Numbered from the stretch's first letter, positions 14,078 to 21,928 are shown. The stretch: DNA of 30,092 nucleotides from Yinghuangia elevatio (GCF_040649515.1 NZ_JBEZFP010000118.1:1-30092); one strand, 5' to 3'. Notes: generated by a model not told the origin, from the letters alone. A program made the numbers and translations.

Positions 14078-14530
14078 TCAGACGTCGGCCGCCGTACCGT
14101 CCCCGCACTTGCCGCGCCGGGCGTCGCGCGGCGAGCGTGCGGCGGTGTCGACGTACACGGTCCCGTCGACCGTCACCACCGGGTACGTCCGCAGCGCGCG
14201 GCAGGAGAACTCGCCCGACGACTTGCCCGTGTCGACCCGGAAGACGGTCCGGTGCGACGGGCACGTCACCGAGTCGCCGGAGACCTTGCCGCGGGACAGC
14301 AGGGCGCCCGCGTGCGGGCAGCGGTCCTCGAACGCGTGCACGGTGCCCCCGTGCCGCAGCACCGCGATCGGCGGCCGGTCGTGCACGCGCCGTGCGGCGC
14401 CCTCCGGCACGTCGGAGAGCGGCCCCACGCGTACGGCCCCGTCGGGGACCGCGGCGGGTGCGGCCGCCGCGTGCGTGGTGCCGGAGCGGTCCCGGCGGAA
14501 CGGCACCTTCATACCGGGCAGGGTAGGCAT
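14078..14530 (-). CDS. Rieske (2Fe-2S) domain protein
   Basis: 150 residues from ATG at 14530; a start at M7 (14512) is equally possible, as neither has a well-placed ribosome-binding site. The Rieske ligands are present: CPHAG (Cys and His) and, about 20 residues on, CPSHRTVF (Cys and His). The fold then continues with SCRALRTYPVVTVDGTVYVD. It is a small soluble ferredoxin-like Rieske protein without an oxygenase catalytic domain or signal peptide. It probably transfers electrons in the cytoplasm; its partner is unknown. It diverges from the acyl-CoA ligase gene and could serve a catabolic oxygenase elsewhere, but nothing here shows that. Confidence 0.82.
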   Translation of the reverse strand: MPTLPGMKVPFRRDRSGTTHAAAAPAAVPDGAVRVGPLSDVPEGAARRVHDRPPIAVLRHGGTVHAFEDRCPHAGALLSRGKVSGDSVTCPSHRTVFRVDTGKSSGEFSCRALRTYPVVTVDGTVYVDTAARSPRDARRGKCGDGTAADV

Positions 14531-14555
14531 ACCTCATCGGGAATGACAGGCGATC

Positions 14556-14571
14556 GGTGATCGAATTCACC
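14556..14571. promoter_or_regulatory. Crp-like palindrome between Rieske and ligase genes
   Basis: GGTGA-N6-TCACC has the same GTGA-N6-TCAC layout as the site at 2340–2355. It sits 26 bp before the Rieske start. Pattern match only. Confidence 0.3.
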
Positions 14572-14606
14572 CGCGTGACCTCGCCCACCCTTCCGGCGCG
14601 GACCTC

Positions 14607-14625
14607 TTCTGACGTACCGTCAGGT
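14607..14625. promoter_or_regulatory. Acyl-CoA regulon operator, site A (ligase)
   Basis: TTCTGACGTACCGTCAGGT contains the perfect inverted repeat CTGACG-TAC-CGTCAG. It matches the window consensus ATCTGACGGTCCGTCAGRT shared with sites at 17127, 18535 and 29697. It is centred 83 bp before the ligase GTG. The form is typical of TetR-family operators; the regulator is not in the window. Confidence 0.65.
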
Positions 14626-14698
14626 CGGCATGTTGTGCCCGTCGTGCAGGCGCGGAAAACAGCGGCCGGGTTGGCGAACCATCTCACGTGGAGGGCAC

Positions 14699-16261
14699 GT
14701 GTCTGATCCGATCTACGACGCCAGGACGCTCTGGGAGCTGGTCGAGCGCCGTGCCGCGGCGTCGCCGGACACCCCGATGCTGCTCGACCCGGAGGACCGC
14801 AAGGTCACCTTCGGCGAGTTCAAGGCGTGGGCGGAGCGGGTCGCGGCCGGCTACCACGCTCTGGGGATCACCGCCGGCACGCGTGTGACCTGGCAGCTGC
14901 CGACCCGCATCGAGTCGATCGTCGCGGCCACCGCGCTCGCGCGCCTCGGTGCCGTGCAGAACCCGATCATCCCCTTCTACCGGGAGAAGGAGGTCGGCTT
15001 CTGCCTCCGGCAGACCGACGCCGAGTACTACATCACCCCGGGCACCTGGAAGGGCTTCGACTTCGTCGCGATGGGCGAGGCGCTGGCCAAGGAAGTGCCG
15101 GGCGGCCTCACCGTGTTGACCGCGTACGACAACCTCCCCGAGGGCGACCCGGCCACGCTCCCGCCGGCCCCGGCCGACGGCGACGGGGTGCGCTGGCTGT
15201 ACTACACGTCCGGCACGACGTCCGACCCGAAGGGCGTGCAGCACACCGACGGCACGCTCATCGCGGGCGGCATCGGGCTGGCCAAGGCGCTCGACATGTC
15301 GGAGACCGACGTCGGCTCGATCGCGTTCCCGTACGCGCACATCGCCGGCCCCGACTACGTCAACACGCTGCTGATCACCGGCTTTCCGGCGGTCATCATC
15401 GAGACGTTCGACCCGGCCGGGGTCATCCCGGTGTACGCGCGCCTCGGCGTCACCATGGTCGGCGGCTCCACCGCGTTCTACGTCGCGTTCCTGAACGAGC
15501 AGCGCAAGCAGCCGGGCGTCAAGATCATCCCGACGCTGCGCATCGTCTCGGGCGGCGGCGCGCCCAAGCCGCCGGAGCTGTTCCGCGAGGTCGTCGACGA
15601 GATGCAGGCGGTGCTGTGCCACGGGTACGGCATGACCGAGTGCCCGATGATCGCGCAGGGCGGCCCGAACGACTCCGAGGACCAGCTCACGTACAGCGAG
15701 GGCAAACCGGTCTTCGGCATCGAGGTCCGCATCGTCCGCGCCGACGGCACGCTCGCCGGCCCCGACGAGGAGGGCGAGGTCCGGCTGCGCGGCCCGATGG
15801 TGTTCAAGGGCTACACCGACCCGGAGCTGACGAAGGACGCGTTCGACGCGGACGGCTTCTACCACACGGGTGACCTGGGCAAGCTGCGTGCCGACGGCCA
15901 CCTGTCGCTCACCGGGCGGCTCAAGGACGTCATCATCCGCAAGGGCGAGAACATCTCCGCGCGGGAGATCGAGGACCTGCTCTTCGCGCACCCGAAGGTC
16001 GCGGACGTCGCGGTCGTGGGGCTGAACGACCGCGAGCGCGGCGAGCGCGTGTGCGCGGTGGTCGAGCGCCAGCCGGGCGAACCGGACCTGGAGTTCGCGG
16101 AGATGGTGCAGTACCTGAAGGACGCGGGCCTGATGGTGATGAAGGTCCCGGAGCAGTTGGAGATCGTGGACTCGCTGCCGCGCAACGAGACGCTGCGCAA
16201 GGTGCTGAAGTTCAAGATCCGCGACGAGTACAACGCCAAGCCCTGGGCGCCGCAGAGGTAG
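14699..16261 (+). CDS. AMP-forming acyl-CoA ligase (FadD/cyclohexanecarboxylate-CoA ligase type)
   Basis: 520 residues from GTG at 14699, with GTGGAGG 5 bases upstream; an ATG at 14630 begins an unconvincing Cys/Arg-rich extension. It activates a carboxylic acid to its CoA thioester via an acyl-adenylate. Motifs in order: YTSGTTSDPKG (169–179, ATP loop), GYGMTE (309–314), YHTGDLG (388–394), GRLKDVIIRKGENIS (406–420) and the C-terminal lysine K501 in NETLRKVLKFKIR. The length is normal for the family. The substrate cannot be read from sequence. The neighbouring dehydrogenases, SDR and MaoC proteins imply that it feeds a beta-oxidation pathway, and the operator at 14607 suggests substrate-dependent induction. 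Confidence 0.93.
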   Translation: MSDPIYDARTLWELVERRAAASPDTPMLLDPEDRKVTFGEFKAWAERVAAGYHALGITAGTRVTWQLPTRIESIVAATALARLGAVQNPIIPFYREKEVGFCLRQTDAEYYITPGTWKGFDFVAMGEALAKEVPGGLTVLTAYDNLPEGDPATLPPAPADGDGVRWLYYTSGTTSDPKGVQHTDGTLIAGGIGLAKALDMSETDVGSIAFPYAHIAGPDYVNTLLITGFPAVIIETFDPAGVIPVYARLGVTMVGGSTAFYVAFLNEQRKQPGVKIIPTLRIVSGGGAPKPPELFREVVDEMQAVLCHGYGMTECPMIAQGGPNDSEDQLTYSEGKPVFGIEVRIVRADGTLAGPDEEGEVRLRGPMVFKGYTDPELTKDAFDADGFYHTGDLGKLRADGHLSLTGRLKDVIIRKGENISAREIEDLLFAHPKVADVAVVGLNDRERGERVCAVVERQPGEPDLEFAEMVQYLKDAGLMVMKVPEQLEIVDSLPRNETLRKVLKFKIRDEYNAKPWAPQR

Positions 16262-16330
16262 TTGCCGACGTCTGCGGCCGGGGACGCACGTTCACGCGAG
16301 TTGCCGCGACCGGACACGACGGGACGCAAC

Positions 16331-16360
16331 GGGAGGCGCCGAGAGGCGCCGGGAGGCGCC
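16331..16360 (+). repeat. Three 10-bp tandem repeats
   Basis: G(g/a)GAGGCGCC occurs three times consecutively at 16331–16340, 16341–16350 and 16351–16360, just before the terminator stem. Non-coding; probably slippage. Confidence 0.8.
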
Positions 16361-16366
16361 GAAACG

Positions 16367-16406
16367 CGACGAGGGGCGCCGCGCGCGAGCGCGGCGCCCC
16401 TCGTCG
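16367..16406. terminator. Strong bidirectional terminator
   Basis: Perfect 18-bp inverted repeat CGACGAGGGGCGCCGCGC / GCGCGGCGCCCCTCGTCG with a GCGA tetraloop, between the stops of the convergent ligase (16261) and isochorismatase-fold gene (16452). Confidence 0.85.
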
Positions 16407-16451
16407 ATGTCCGGGCCGGTGGACGGAAGATCGTCCCTTATGTCCGGCTCA

Positions 16452-17069
16452 TCAGGTGCGCCAGGCGGCGGCCACGGCCTCCGTCGTCGTGATGGTCGCC
16501 ACAGCGCTCAGCGTGTTGGCGAGCACCGCTTCGGCGTATTCGGGAGGGAATCCCGCCACCGCGTCGCGCGGGACCACGAACTGGAATCCGGCGTTCACCG
16601 CGTCCATCGCGAAGTTGACCATGCCCACGTTGAGCGACACGCCGACCCCCACGACGGTGGTCACGCCGAGGTTCCGCAGCACCGACGCAAGACCGGTATC
16701 GGCCATTGGCCCCAGTCCGTGATACCTCGTCAGAACCAGGTCGGAAGGCGCCACTTCGATACCGTCCGCGACCTCCGCGGCCGCCGATCCGGGCGTGAGC
16801 TGCACGGATGCCTTGGCCGCGGCGCCGAACATGCGCGCGTTCCGGTTCGCGCCCTGCGCGTCCTCGCGGCGCAGCGCGAGGCAGTGCAGCACCGGGACGC
16901 CCGCCGACCGGGCCGCACGGCACAGTTGGTCGATGGCCGGAATCAGACCCTGGGTCTGCTCCGCCAAAGCCGGGAAGACGGCGTTCTTTCCGATCACCCC
17001 GTTCTGGCATTCCTGGGTGACCAGCGCGGTCGTGCCCGGGGCGAGCAACGTGCCCGGATCAAGTGCCAT
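16452..17069 (-). CDS. Isochorismatase-fold (cysteine hydrolase) protein lacking the catalytic triad
   Basis: 205 residues from ATG at 17069, preceded by CAGGAGACTCAC; an ATG seven codons earlier has no ribosome-binding site. The Rossmann-like core is recognisable (ALVTQECQNGVIG, GVPVLHCLALRRED, TTVVGVGVSLNVGMVNFAMDAVNAGF, VPRDAVAGFP). In active isochorismatase/nicotinamidase enzymes the triad is Asp, Lys, Cys. Here the positions appear as E20, R115 (LTRYHG) and G149 (LNVGM), so hydrolysis by the usual thioester route looks impossible. Related actinobacterial proteins, as I recall, share the changed last motif. The gene diverges from the amidohydrolase gene across an operator, suggesting co-regulation with the acyl-CoA catabolic genes. 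Substrate unknown. Confidence 0.85.
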   Translation of the reverse strand: MALDPGTLLAPGTTALVTQECQNGVIGKNAVFPALAEQTQGLIPAIDQLCRAARSAGVPVLHCLALRREDAQGANRNARMFGAAAKASVQLTPGSAAAEVADGIEVAPSDLVLTRYHGLGPMADTGLASVLRNLGVTTVVGVGVSLNVGMVNFAMDAVNAGFQFVVPRDAVAGFPPEYAEAVLANTLSAVATITTTEAVAAAWRT

Positions 17070-17094
17070 GTGAGTCTCCTGACTGACCATCGGC

Positions 17095-17146
17095 TTGCTG
17101 TTGCCTGCGGGGAGAGATTACGCTAAATCTGACGGTCCATCAGATT
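17095..17146 (+). promoter_or_regulatory. Amidohydrolase promoter with acyl-CoA regulon operator, site B
   Basis: TTGCTG (17095–17100), an 18-bp spacer and TACGCT (17119–17124) are followed two bases later by the palindrome ATCTGACGGTCCATCAGAT (17127–17145), extended by A/T to 21 bp with perfect 7-base outer arms. The operator would cover the transcription start, so a bound repressor should block initiation. The minus-strand operon at 29.7 kb has the same TACGYT-operator order. Confidence 0.65.
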
Positions 17147-17180
17147 CAGTCCGTAGCGGTCCATCAGATTCAGTCCGTAG
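17133..17180 (+). repeat. Perfect 24-bp tandem duplication covering an operator half-site
   Basis: Bases 17133–17156 and 17157–17180 are identical. Each unit starts CGGTCCATCAGATT and ends CAGTCCGTAG. The first unit carries the right half of the site B operator; the second is an extra half-site in the leader, directly before the GAGGGG ribosome-binding site. Confidence 0.95.
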
Positions 17181-17189
17181 GAGGGGCCG

Positions 17190-18431
17190 ATGAGCGCCAA
17201 CCTGCCCGAGCAGGACGCCACCGAGTCCGGCAACAGCTTCGGGGAACTCCCGAAGATCATCAGTGTCGATGACCACGTCATCGAACCGGCGCACCTGTTC
17301 GAGCGTTGGCTGCCGGCCAAGTACCAAGACCGGGGTCCCAAGCACGTCCAGACGGGTATCGGGCAGCTCGAGTACACCGGTGCCAGCTACAAGATCACGA
17401 CCGACCCCGACGGCCCGCTCGCGGACTGGTGGTTCTACGAGGACCTGCGCTTCCCGTACAAGCGGAACATCGCGGCCGTCGGCTTCAGCCGCGACCAGAT
17501 GACCCTTGAGGGCATCACGCGCGAGGAGATGCGCCCGGGTCTGTACGACCCCAAGGAGCGCCTCAAGGACATGGACCTCAACCATGTCGAGGCCTCCCTG
17601 TGCTTCCCGACTTTCCCGCGCTTCTGCGGCCAGACCTTCTCCGAGGCGAAGGACAAGGAGGTCGCGCTCGCGTGCGTCCGGGCGTACAACGACTGGATGG
17701 TCGAGGAGTGGTGCGGTGACTCGGGCGGCCGCCTGATCCCGCTGATCATCATCCCGCTGTGGGACGTCGACCTCGCCGTCGCGGAGATCATCCGCAACGC
17801 CGACCGCGGCGTGCACGCGGTGTGCTTCTCGGAGATCCCGGCGTTCCTGGGCCTGCCGAGCATCCACACCGGCTACTGGGACCCGTTCTTCCGCATCTGC
17901 GAGGAGCGCGAGGTCACCATCAACATGCACATCGGGTCGTCCTCGACGATGCCGGCCGCGTCCCCGGACGCGCCCGCCGCCGTGCAGGCCAGCCTCAGCT
18001 TCAACAACGCGATGGCGTCGATGGCGGACTTCATCTTCGCCGGCATCCCCGCCCGCTACCCGCGCCTCAAGCTGGCGTACTCCGAGGGCCAGATGGGCTG
18101 GATCCCGTACGCGCTGGAGCGCATGGACGACGTGTGGGAGGAGCACCGCGCGTGGGCCGGCGTCGGCGACGGCCTGCCCGAGCGCCCGTCGTTCTACTTC
18201 CACCAGAACATGTTCGCCTGCTTCTTCCGCGACCAGCACGGGGTCAACTCGCTCGATGTCATCGGCGTGGACAACGTGACGTTCGAGACCGACTACCCGC
18301 ACGTCGACTCGACCTGGCCGCACACCAAGAAGGTCGCCGAGGAGCACCTCGCGGGGCTCGACGCGGGCACGGTCTACAAGATCATCCGCGGCAACGCGAT
18401 CCGCATGCTCAACCTGGACCACGACAAGTAG
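17190..18431 (+). CDS. Amidohydrolase-2 family (ACMSD-like TIM-barrel) metal-dependent hydrolase/decarboxylase
   Basis: 413 residues; ATG at 17190 with GTAGGAGGGG upstream. The amidohydrolase_2 barrel is marked by SVDDHV near residue 27 (DxH in place of the classical HxH), INMHIGSS with H247, SEG at 298–300, and ETDYPHVDS with D368 and H371, all expected metal or catalytic positions. C-C hydrolases and non-oxidative decarboxylases occur in this family, so the reaction is uncertain. Such genes often accompany FadE/SDR genes in actinomycetes. It lies downstream of operator B and upstream of the SDR gene, separated by a terminator. No signal peptide; cytoplasmic. Confidence 0.88.
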   Translation: MSANLPEQDATESGNSFGELPKIISVDDHVIEPAHLFERWLPAKYQDRGPKHVQTGIGQLEYTGASYKITTDPDGPLADWWFYEDLRFPYKRNIAAVGFSRDQMTLEGITREEMRPGLYDPKERLKDMDLNHVEASLCFPTFPRFCGQTFSEAKDKEVALACVRAYNDWMVEEWCGDSGGRLIPLIIIPLWDVDLAVAEIIRNADRGVHAVCFSEIPAFLGLPSIHTGYWDPFFRICEEREVTINMHIGSSSTMPAASPDAPAAVQASLSFNNAMASMADFIFAGIPARYPRLKLAYSEGQMGWIPYALERMDDVWEEHRAWAGVGDGLPERPSFYFHQNMFACFFRDQHGVNSLDVIGVDNVTFETDYPHVDSTWPHTKKVAEEHLAGLDAGTVYKIIRGNAIRMLNLDHDK

Positions 18432-18438
18432 GTCCGGT

Positions 18439-18459
18439 GGGGCCGTCGTCGACGGCCCC
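18439..18459 (+). terminator. Terminator after the amidohydrolase gene
   Basis: GGGGCCGTC-GTC-GACGGCCCC, a perfect 9-bp stem starting 8 bases after the stop codon, followed by GCATTCT. Confidence 0.75.
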
Positions 18460-18470
18460 GCATTCTCGGG

Positions 18471-18510
18471 CGGCCCACCACGACGCGGAAGCGAAGCGTC
18501 CGGTGGGCCG
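18471..18510. repeat. Second hairpin between amidohydrolase and SDR genes
   Basis: Outer stem CGGCCCACC / GGTGGGCCG (18471–18479, 18502–18510) encloses an inner GACGC…GCGTC stem. It may strengthen termination or shield the SDR promoter that follows within 10 bases. Confidence 0.6.
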
Positions 18511-18519
18511 TCTCCGGGT

Positions 18520-18553
18520 ATTTGACTAGTCGTCATTTGATTGGCCGTCAGAT
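18520..18553 (+). promoter_or_regulatory. Acyl-CoA regulon operator, site C (SDR), doubled
   Basis: ATTTGATTGGCCGTCAGAT at 18535–18553 reads, on the other strand, ATCTGACGGCCAATCAAAT, close to site B. Just upstream a second, weaker palindrome TTGACTAGTCGTCAT (18522–18536) has TGAC/GTCA arms. The centres are 15 bp apart, and TAGACT (18555–18560) downstream could be the -10. Tandem binding is possible. Confidence 0.6.
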
Positions 18554-18604
18554 CTAGACTCCAGGGCGAAACCGGACCAGGGGTACTTCAAAAGGGGTAG
18601 AGGC

Positions 18605-19510
18605 GTGGGTATCTGCGAGGGACGCGTTGTCATCGTCACCGGTGCGGGGGGCGGCATCGGACGCGAGCACGCACTGGCGTTCGCCCGCGAGGGCGCGCAC
18701 GTCGTCGTCAACGACATCGGCGCGTCGCGGCAGGGCGACGGCCGCTCGCCCGGCCCGGCCCAGCAGGTCGTCGACGAGATCGAGGCGATGGGCGGCAAGG
18801 CCGTGATCAACGCCGACGACGTCGCCGACTGGGAGGGCGCCGCGCGCCTGGTACAGACCGCGATCGACACCTTCGGCCGCCTCGACGTGCTGGTCAACAA
18901 CGCGGGCTTCCTGCGCGACCGCATGCTCGTCTCGCTCGGCGAGGACGAGTGGGACGCGGTCGTCCGGGTCCACCTCAAGGGCCACTTCGCGACCATGCGG
19001 CACGCCGCCGCGTACTGGCGCGCGGAGGCCAAGGCCGGCAACCCGGTCGACGGCCGCATCATCAACACCAGCTCGGGCGCGGGCCTCATGGGCTCCGTCG
19101 GCCAGGGCAACTACGCCGCCGCCAAGGGCGGCATCCTCACCCTGACGCAGATCGCCGCCGTCGAGTTCGGCCGCTACGGCGTCACGGTCAACGCGATCGC
19201 CCCCGCCGCCCGCACCCGCATGACGGAGGAGGCCATGCCCGACATGGTCGCCGCCCCGACCGACGGCTCGTTCGACTTCTACGACCCCGCGAACGTCTCG
19301 CCGCTGGTCGTCTGGCTCGGCTCCGCCGAGTCCAAGGACGTCAACGGCCGGGTCTTCGAGGTCGAGGGCGACAAGGTCTCGGTCGCGGTCGGCTGGCAGC
19401 ACGGCCCCGAGGCCAAGGCCGGACGCCGCTGGAACCCGGGGGAGCTCGGCCCCGTCGTCGCGAAGCTGATCGACGAGGCCCCGACCCCCACGCCGGTCTA
19501 CGGCGCCTGA
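18605..19510 (+). CDS. SDR family 3-hydroxyacyl-CoA dehydrogenase-like (17beta-HSD type 4-like)
   Basis: 301 residues; GTG at 18605 after AAAAGGGGTAGAGG. A classical short-chain dehydrogenase: TGAGGGIG (12–19) for NAD(P), NDIGA, NNAG (98–101), the SSGAG serine motif near 156, and YAAAK (Y170, K174). The C-terminal part (VFEVEGDKVSVAVGW, WNPGELGPVVAKLID) is typical of the Hsd4B group that oxidises 3-hydroxyacyl-CoA in steroid and branched-acid side-chain degradation. It is 39 bases upstream of the dehydrogenase pair, probably in one operon under operator C. In the pathway it would act after the MaoC hydratase encoded in the minus-strand block. Confidence 0.9.
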   Translation: MGICEGRVVIVTGAGGGIGREHALAFAREGAHVVVNDIGASRQGDGRSPGPAQQVVDEIEAMGGKAVINADDVADWEGAARLVQTAIDTFGRLDVLVNNAGFLRDRMLVSLGEDEWDAVVRVHLKGHFATMRHAAAYWRAEAKAGNPVDGRIINTSSGAGLMGSVGQGNYAAAKGGILTLTQIAAVEFGRYGVTVNAIAPAARTRMTEEAMPDMVAAPTDGSFDFYDPANVSPLVVWLGSAESKDVNGRVFEVEGDKVSVAVGWQHGPEAKAGRRWNPGELGPVVAKLIDEAPTPTPVYGA

Positions 19511-19549
19511 GCGCCGCCGCAGTCGAGCTGTCGAGAAGGGGCCAGGACC

Positions 19550-20737
19550 ATGGACCTGAGGTACACCGAAGCGGAGGAGAGCTTCCGCGCCGAGCTGCGC
19601 GCGTGGCTCGACGAGGCGCTGCCCAAACTGCCGGCCAAGCCGGACCGCAACGACTGGCCGGGGCGCCGCGCGTACGACACGACGTGGCAGCGCATGCTCT
19701 TCGACGCCGGGTACGCCGGCATCCACTGGCCCGTCGAGGCCGGCGGCAAGGGCGCGACCCCGACCGAGCACCTGATCTTCCTGGAGGAGACCGAGCGTGC
19801 CGGGGCGCCGTACGTCGGCGCCAACTTCGTCGGCCTGCTGCACGCCGGCCCGACGATCAATGCGGCCGGCAGCGAGGAGCAGCGCCGCAAGTACCTGCCG
19901 GGCATCCTGTCCGGCGACGACGTGTGGTGCCAGGGCTTCTCCGAACCGGGCGCGGGCTCCGACCTCGCGTCGCTGCGCACGCGCGCGGTGCGCGACGGCG
20001 ACGACTACGTCATCAACGGGTCGAAGATCTGGACCTCGCACGCCGAGGTCGCGGACTACTGCGAAATGCTCGTGCGCACCGACCCGAACGCGCCCAAGCA
20101 CAAGGGCATCACCTGGCTGATCGTCCCGATGGACACCCCCGGCATCACGATCCGTCCGCTGGAGACGGTGATGGGGACCTCGGAGTTCGCCGAGGTGTTC
20201 TTCGACGACGTGCGCGTGCCGGTCGCCAACCGCGTGGGCGAGGAGAACGACGGCTGGCGCGTCACCATGGTGACCCTGTCGTTCGAGCGCGGCACGGCGT
20301 TCGTGAGCGAGGTCGTCGCGTGCCAGCGCCTGCTGCACGAACTGGCCGAGCTGGCCAAGAAGGTCACCCGCCGCGACGCCACCGCCTGGGACGACATCGC
20401 GCTGCGCCGTGAACTGGGGCACCTCACCGCCGAGTTCGAGGCGCTGTGGGCGCTCACCAAGTGGAACGTCTCGGAGGCCGCCCGCTCCGGCGTACCCGGC
20501 ATCGGCGGCTCGGTGTTCAAGCTGCGCTTCTCCGAGACCAAGCAGAAGGTGTACGAGCTGGCCCACCGCCTCCTCGACCGCGCCGCGCTGGTCGTCGAGG
20601 ACGTGGCGGGGCTGCCGAGCGGCGACCTGATGGACGAGCGGTTGTCGTCGCTGTCGTACACGATCGCGGCCGGCACCTCGCAGATCCAGCGCAACATCGT
20701 CGGGGAGCGCATCCTCGGCCTGCCGAAGGAGCGCTGA
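19550..20737 (+). CDS. Acyl-CoA dehydrogenase, large-type subunit (FadE, pair 1)
   Basis: 395 residues. The N-terminal helical domain starts MDLRYTEAEESFRAELRAW; the FAD/substrate motif CQGFSEPGAGSDLASLRTRA, a beta-domain and SFERGTAFVSEVVAC follow. The C-terminus AAGTSQIQRNIVGERILGLP retains the FAD-contact sequence, but Ala replaces the Glu of the EGTSEIQ loop that is catalytic in MCAD-type enzymes. Actinobacterial heteromeric (alpha2beta2) dehydrogenases of steroid catabolism show this kind of division. The next gene, overlapping as TGATG, encodes the short partner, so a complex is likely. Confidence 0.9.
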   Translation: MDLRYTEAEESFRAELRAWLDEALPKLPAKPDRNDWPGRRAYDTTWQRMLFDAGYAGIHWPVEAGGKGATPTEHLIFLEETERAGAPYVGANFVGLLHAGPTINAAGSEEQRRKYLPGILSGDDVWCQGFSEPGAGSDLASLRTRAVRDGDDYVINGSKIWTSHAEVADYCEMLVRTDPNAPKHKGITWLIVPMDTPGITIRPLETVMGTSEFAEVFFDDVRVPVANRVGEENDGWRVTMVTLSFERGTAFVSEVVACQRLLHELAELAKKVTRRDATAWDDIALRRELGHLTAEFEALWALTKWNVSEAARSGVPGIGGSVFKLRFSETKQKVYELAHRLLDRAALVVEDVAGLPSGDLMDERLSSLSYTIAAGTSQIQRNIVGERILGLPKER

Positions 20738-21735
20738 TGGACTTTCAGCTGAGCGAGGACCAGCGCGACCTGGCCACCGGCGTACGCGAGTTCTGCGAAG
20801 GCCGGTTCGACCGCGACCGCATGCGCGACCTGGTGGACAAGAACCGCGTCGCCGGCATGGTCGACAAGAAGCTGTGGGCGGAGCTCGCCGAGACGGGCTT
20901 CTTCTCGCTGCGCGTCGCGGAGGACGAGGGCGGCGTGGGCCTCGGCACGGCCGAGGCCGCGCTCGTGTACGAGGAGGCCGGCCGCGCGCTCCTCCCCGGG
21001 CCGCTCGTCGCGACCCACCTGGCCGCCTCCCTGGGCGGCGAGGCGGCCGCGGGCCTGGCCGCGGGTGCCGCGTCCGGCGAACTGGTCGTGGGGCTCGTGG
21101 CGGGCGACGCGTCGCCGATCCTGGTCGAGCACCTGGACGCCCTCGACGTCCTGCTCGTCCTCGACGACGACGGCATCCGCCGCGTCTCGCCCTCGTCGGT
21201 GGCCGGAACCCCGGTCCGCACGCCGATGGACCCGTTCACCCCGCTGCACCACGTCGAGGCGCTGCCCGAGGGCGAGTTGATCGCCGACGCCGAGACGGCG
21301 GCGCGGTTCCGCCGGGAGGGCGCGGTGCTCACCGCCGCCGTGCAGCTGGGCATCGCGGGCAAGTTGACCGAGCTGTCGACGCAGTACGCCAAGGAGCGTG
21401 AGCAGTTCGGCCGCATCATCGGCAGCTTCCAGGCGGTCAAGCACCTGTGCGCGGACATGCTGGTGCGTACCGAGATCGCCCGTGCGGCGGTGTACGCGGC
21501 GGCTGTCACGCTGGACGACCCGGTCGTGGGCGACGCCGCCGTGGCGGTGCCCACCGCCAAGCTGATGGCGGACGACGCGGCCACCCGCAACGGCAAGGAC
21601 GCCACCCAGGTGCACGGCGGCATGGGCTTCACCTGGGAGGTCGACGTCCACCTGTACCTCAAGCGGGCCTGGGTCCACGCCACCCAGTTCGGCTCCGCCG
21701 AGGACAACGAAGAGGCGCTGGCGCTCACGCTGTAG
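20737..21735 (+). CDS. Acyl-CoA dehydrogenase, small-type subunit (FadE, pair 1)
   Basis: 332 residues, shorter than the usual ~380. ATG overlaps the previous stop; AAGGAGCGCTG is the ribosome-binding site. The N-terminal helical domain is normal (MDFQLSEDQRDLATG), but the middle beta-domain is reduced, lacking the SEPxAGSD motif. The C-terminal domain has QYAKEREQFGRIIGSFQAVKH and VHGGMGFTWEVDVHLYLKRA. This form matches the short partners in heteromeric dehydrogenases such as ChsE2/ChsE5-type proteins. It would supply part of the FAD site to the preceding subunit; alone it may be inactive. The terminator at 21762 ends the operon. Confidence 0.9.
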   Translation: MDFQLSEDQRDLATGVREFCEGRFDRDRMRDLVDKNRVAGMVDKKLWAELAETGFFSLRVAEDEGGVGLGTAEAALVYEEAGRALLPGPLVATHLAASLGGEAAAGLAAGAASGELVVGLVAGDASPILVEHLDALDVLLVLDDDGIRRVSPSSVAGTPVRTPMDPFTPLHHVEALPEGELIADAETAARFRREGAVLTAAVQLGIAGKLTELSTQYAKEREQFGRIIGSFQAVKHLCADMLVRTEIARAAVYAAAVTLDDPVVGDAAVAVPTAKLMADDAATRNGKDATQVHGGMGFTWEVDVHLYLKRAWVHATQFGSAEDNEEALALTL

Positions 21736-21761
21736 TCGGCCGCGCCTCGCGATCGTGCGGG

Positions 21762-21795
21762 CAGGGGTCGACGGACGATCGTCCGTCGACCCCTG
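21762..21795. terminator. 34-bp perfect palindrome ending the SDR–dehydrogenase operon
   Basis: Bases 21762–21778 (CAGGGGTCGACGGACGA) and 21779–21795 are exact reverse complements, with no spacer. It begins 26 bases past the stop. As RNA it forms a 15-bp stem with a 4-base loop; terminator from position. Confidence 0.8.
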
Positions 21796-21867
21796 ACGGG
21801 GGGTCGCCCCCGGCCGTGTCGCGAGGGGCGTTTTCCGGCCGCGCGACGCGGCGCCGGTGACGCGTTC

Positions 21868-21882
21868 TTGACGGTTGGTCAG
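21868..21882. promoter_or_regulatory. Possible weak acyl-CoA regulon operator, site E
   Basis: TTGACGGTTGGTCAG retains the TGAC-N5-GTCA core of the other operator sites, but fewer flanking bases agree. It precedes the lipoprotein gene by 46 bp. It may instead be only a TTGACG -35 element. Confidence 0.3.
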
Positions 21883-21928
21883 GTCGGCCGCCAAGATCAC
21901 CGCGGAGATCGTCGACAATGGAGGAATC

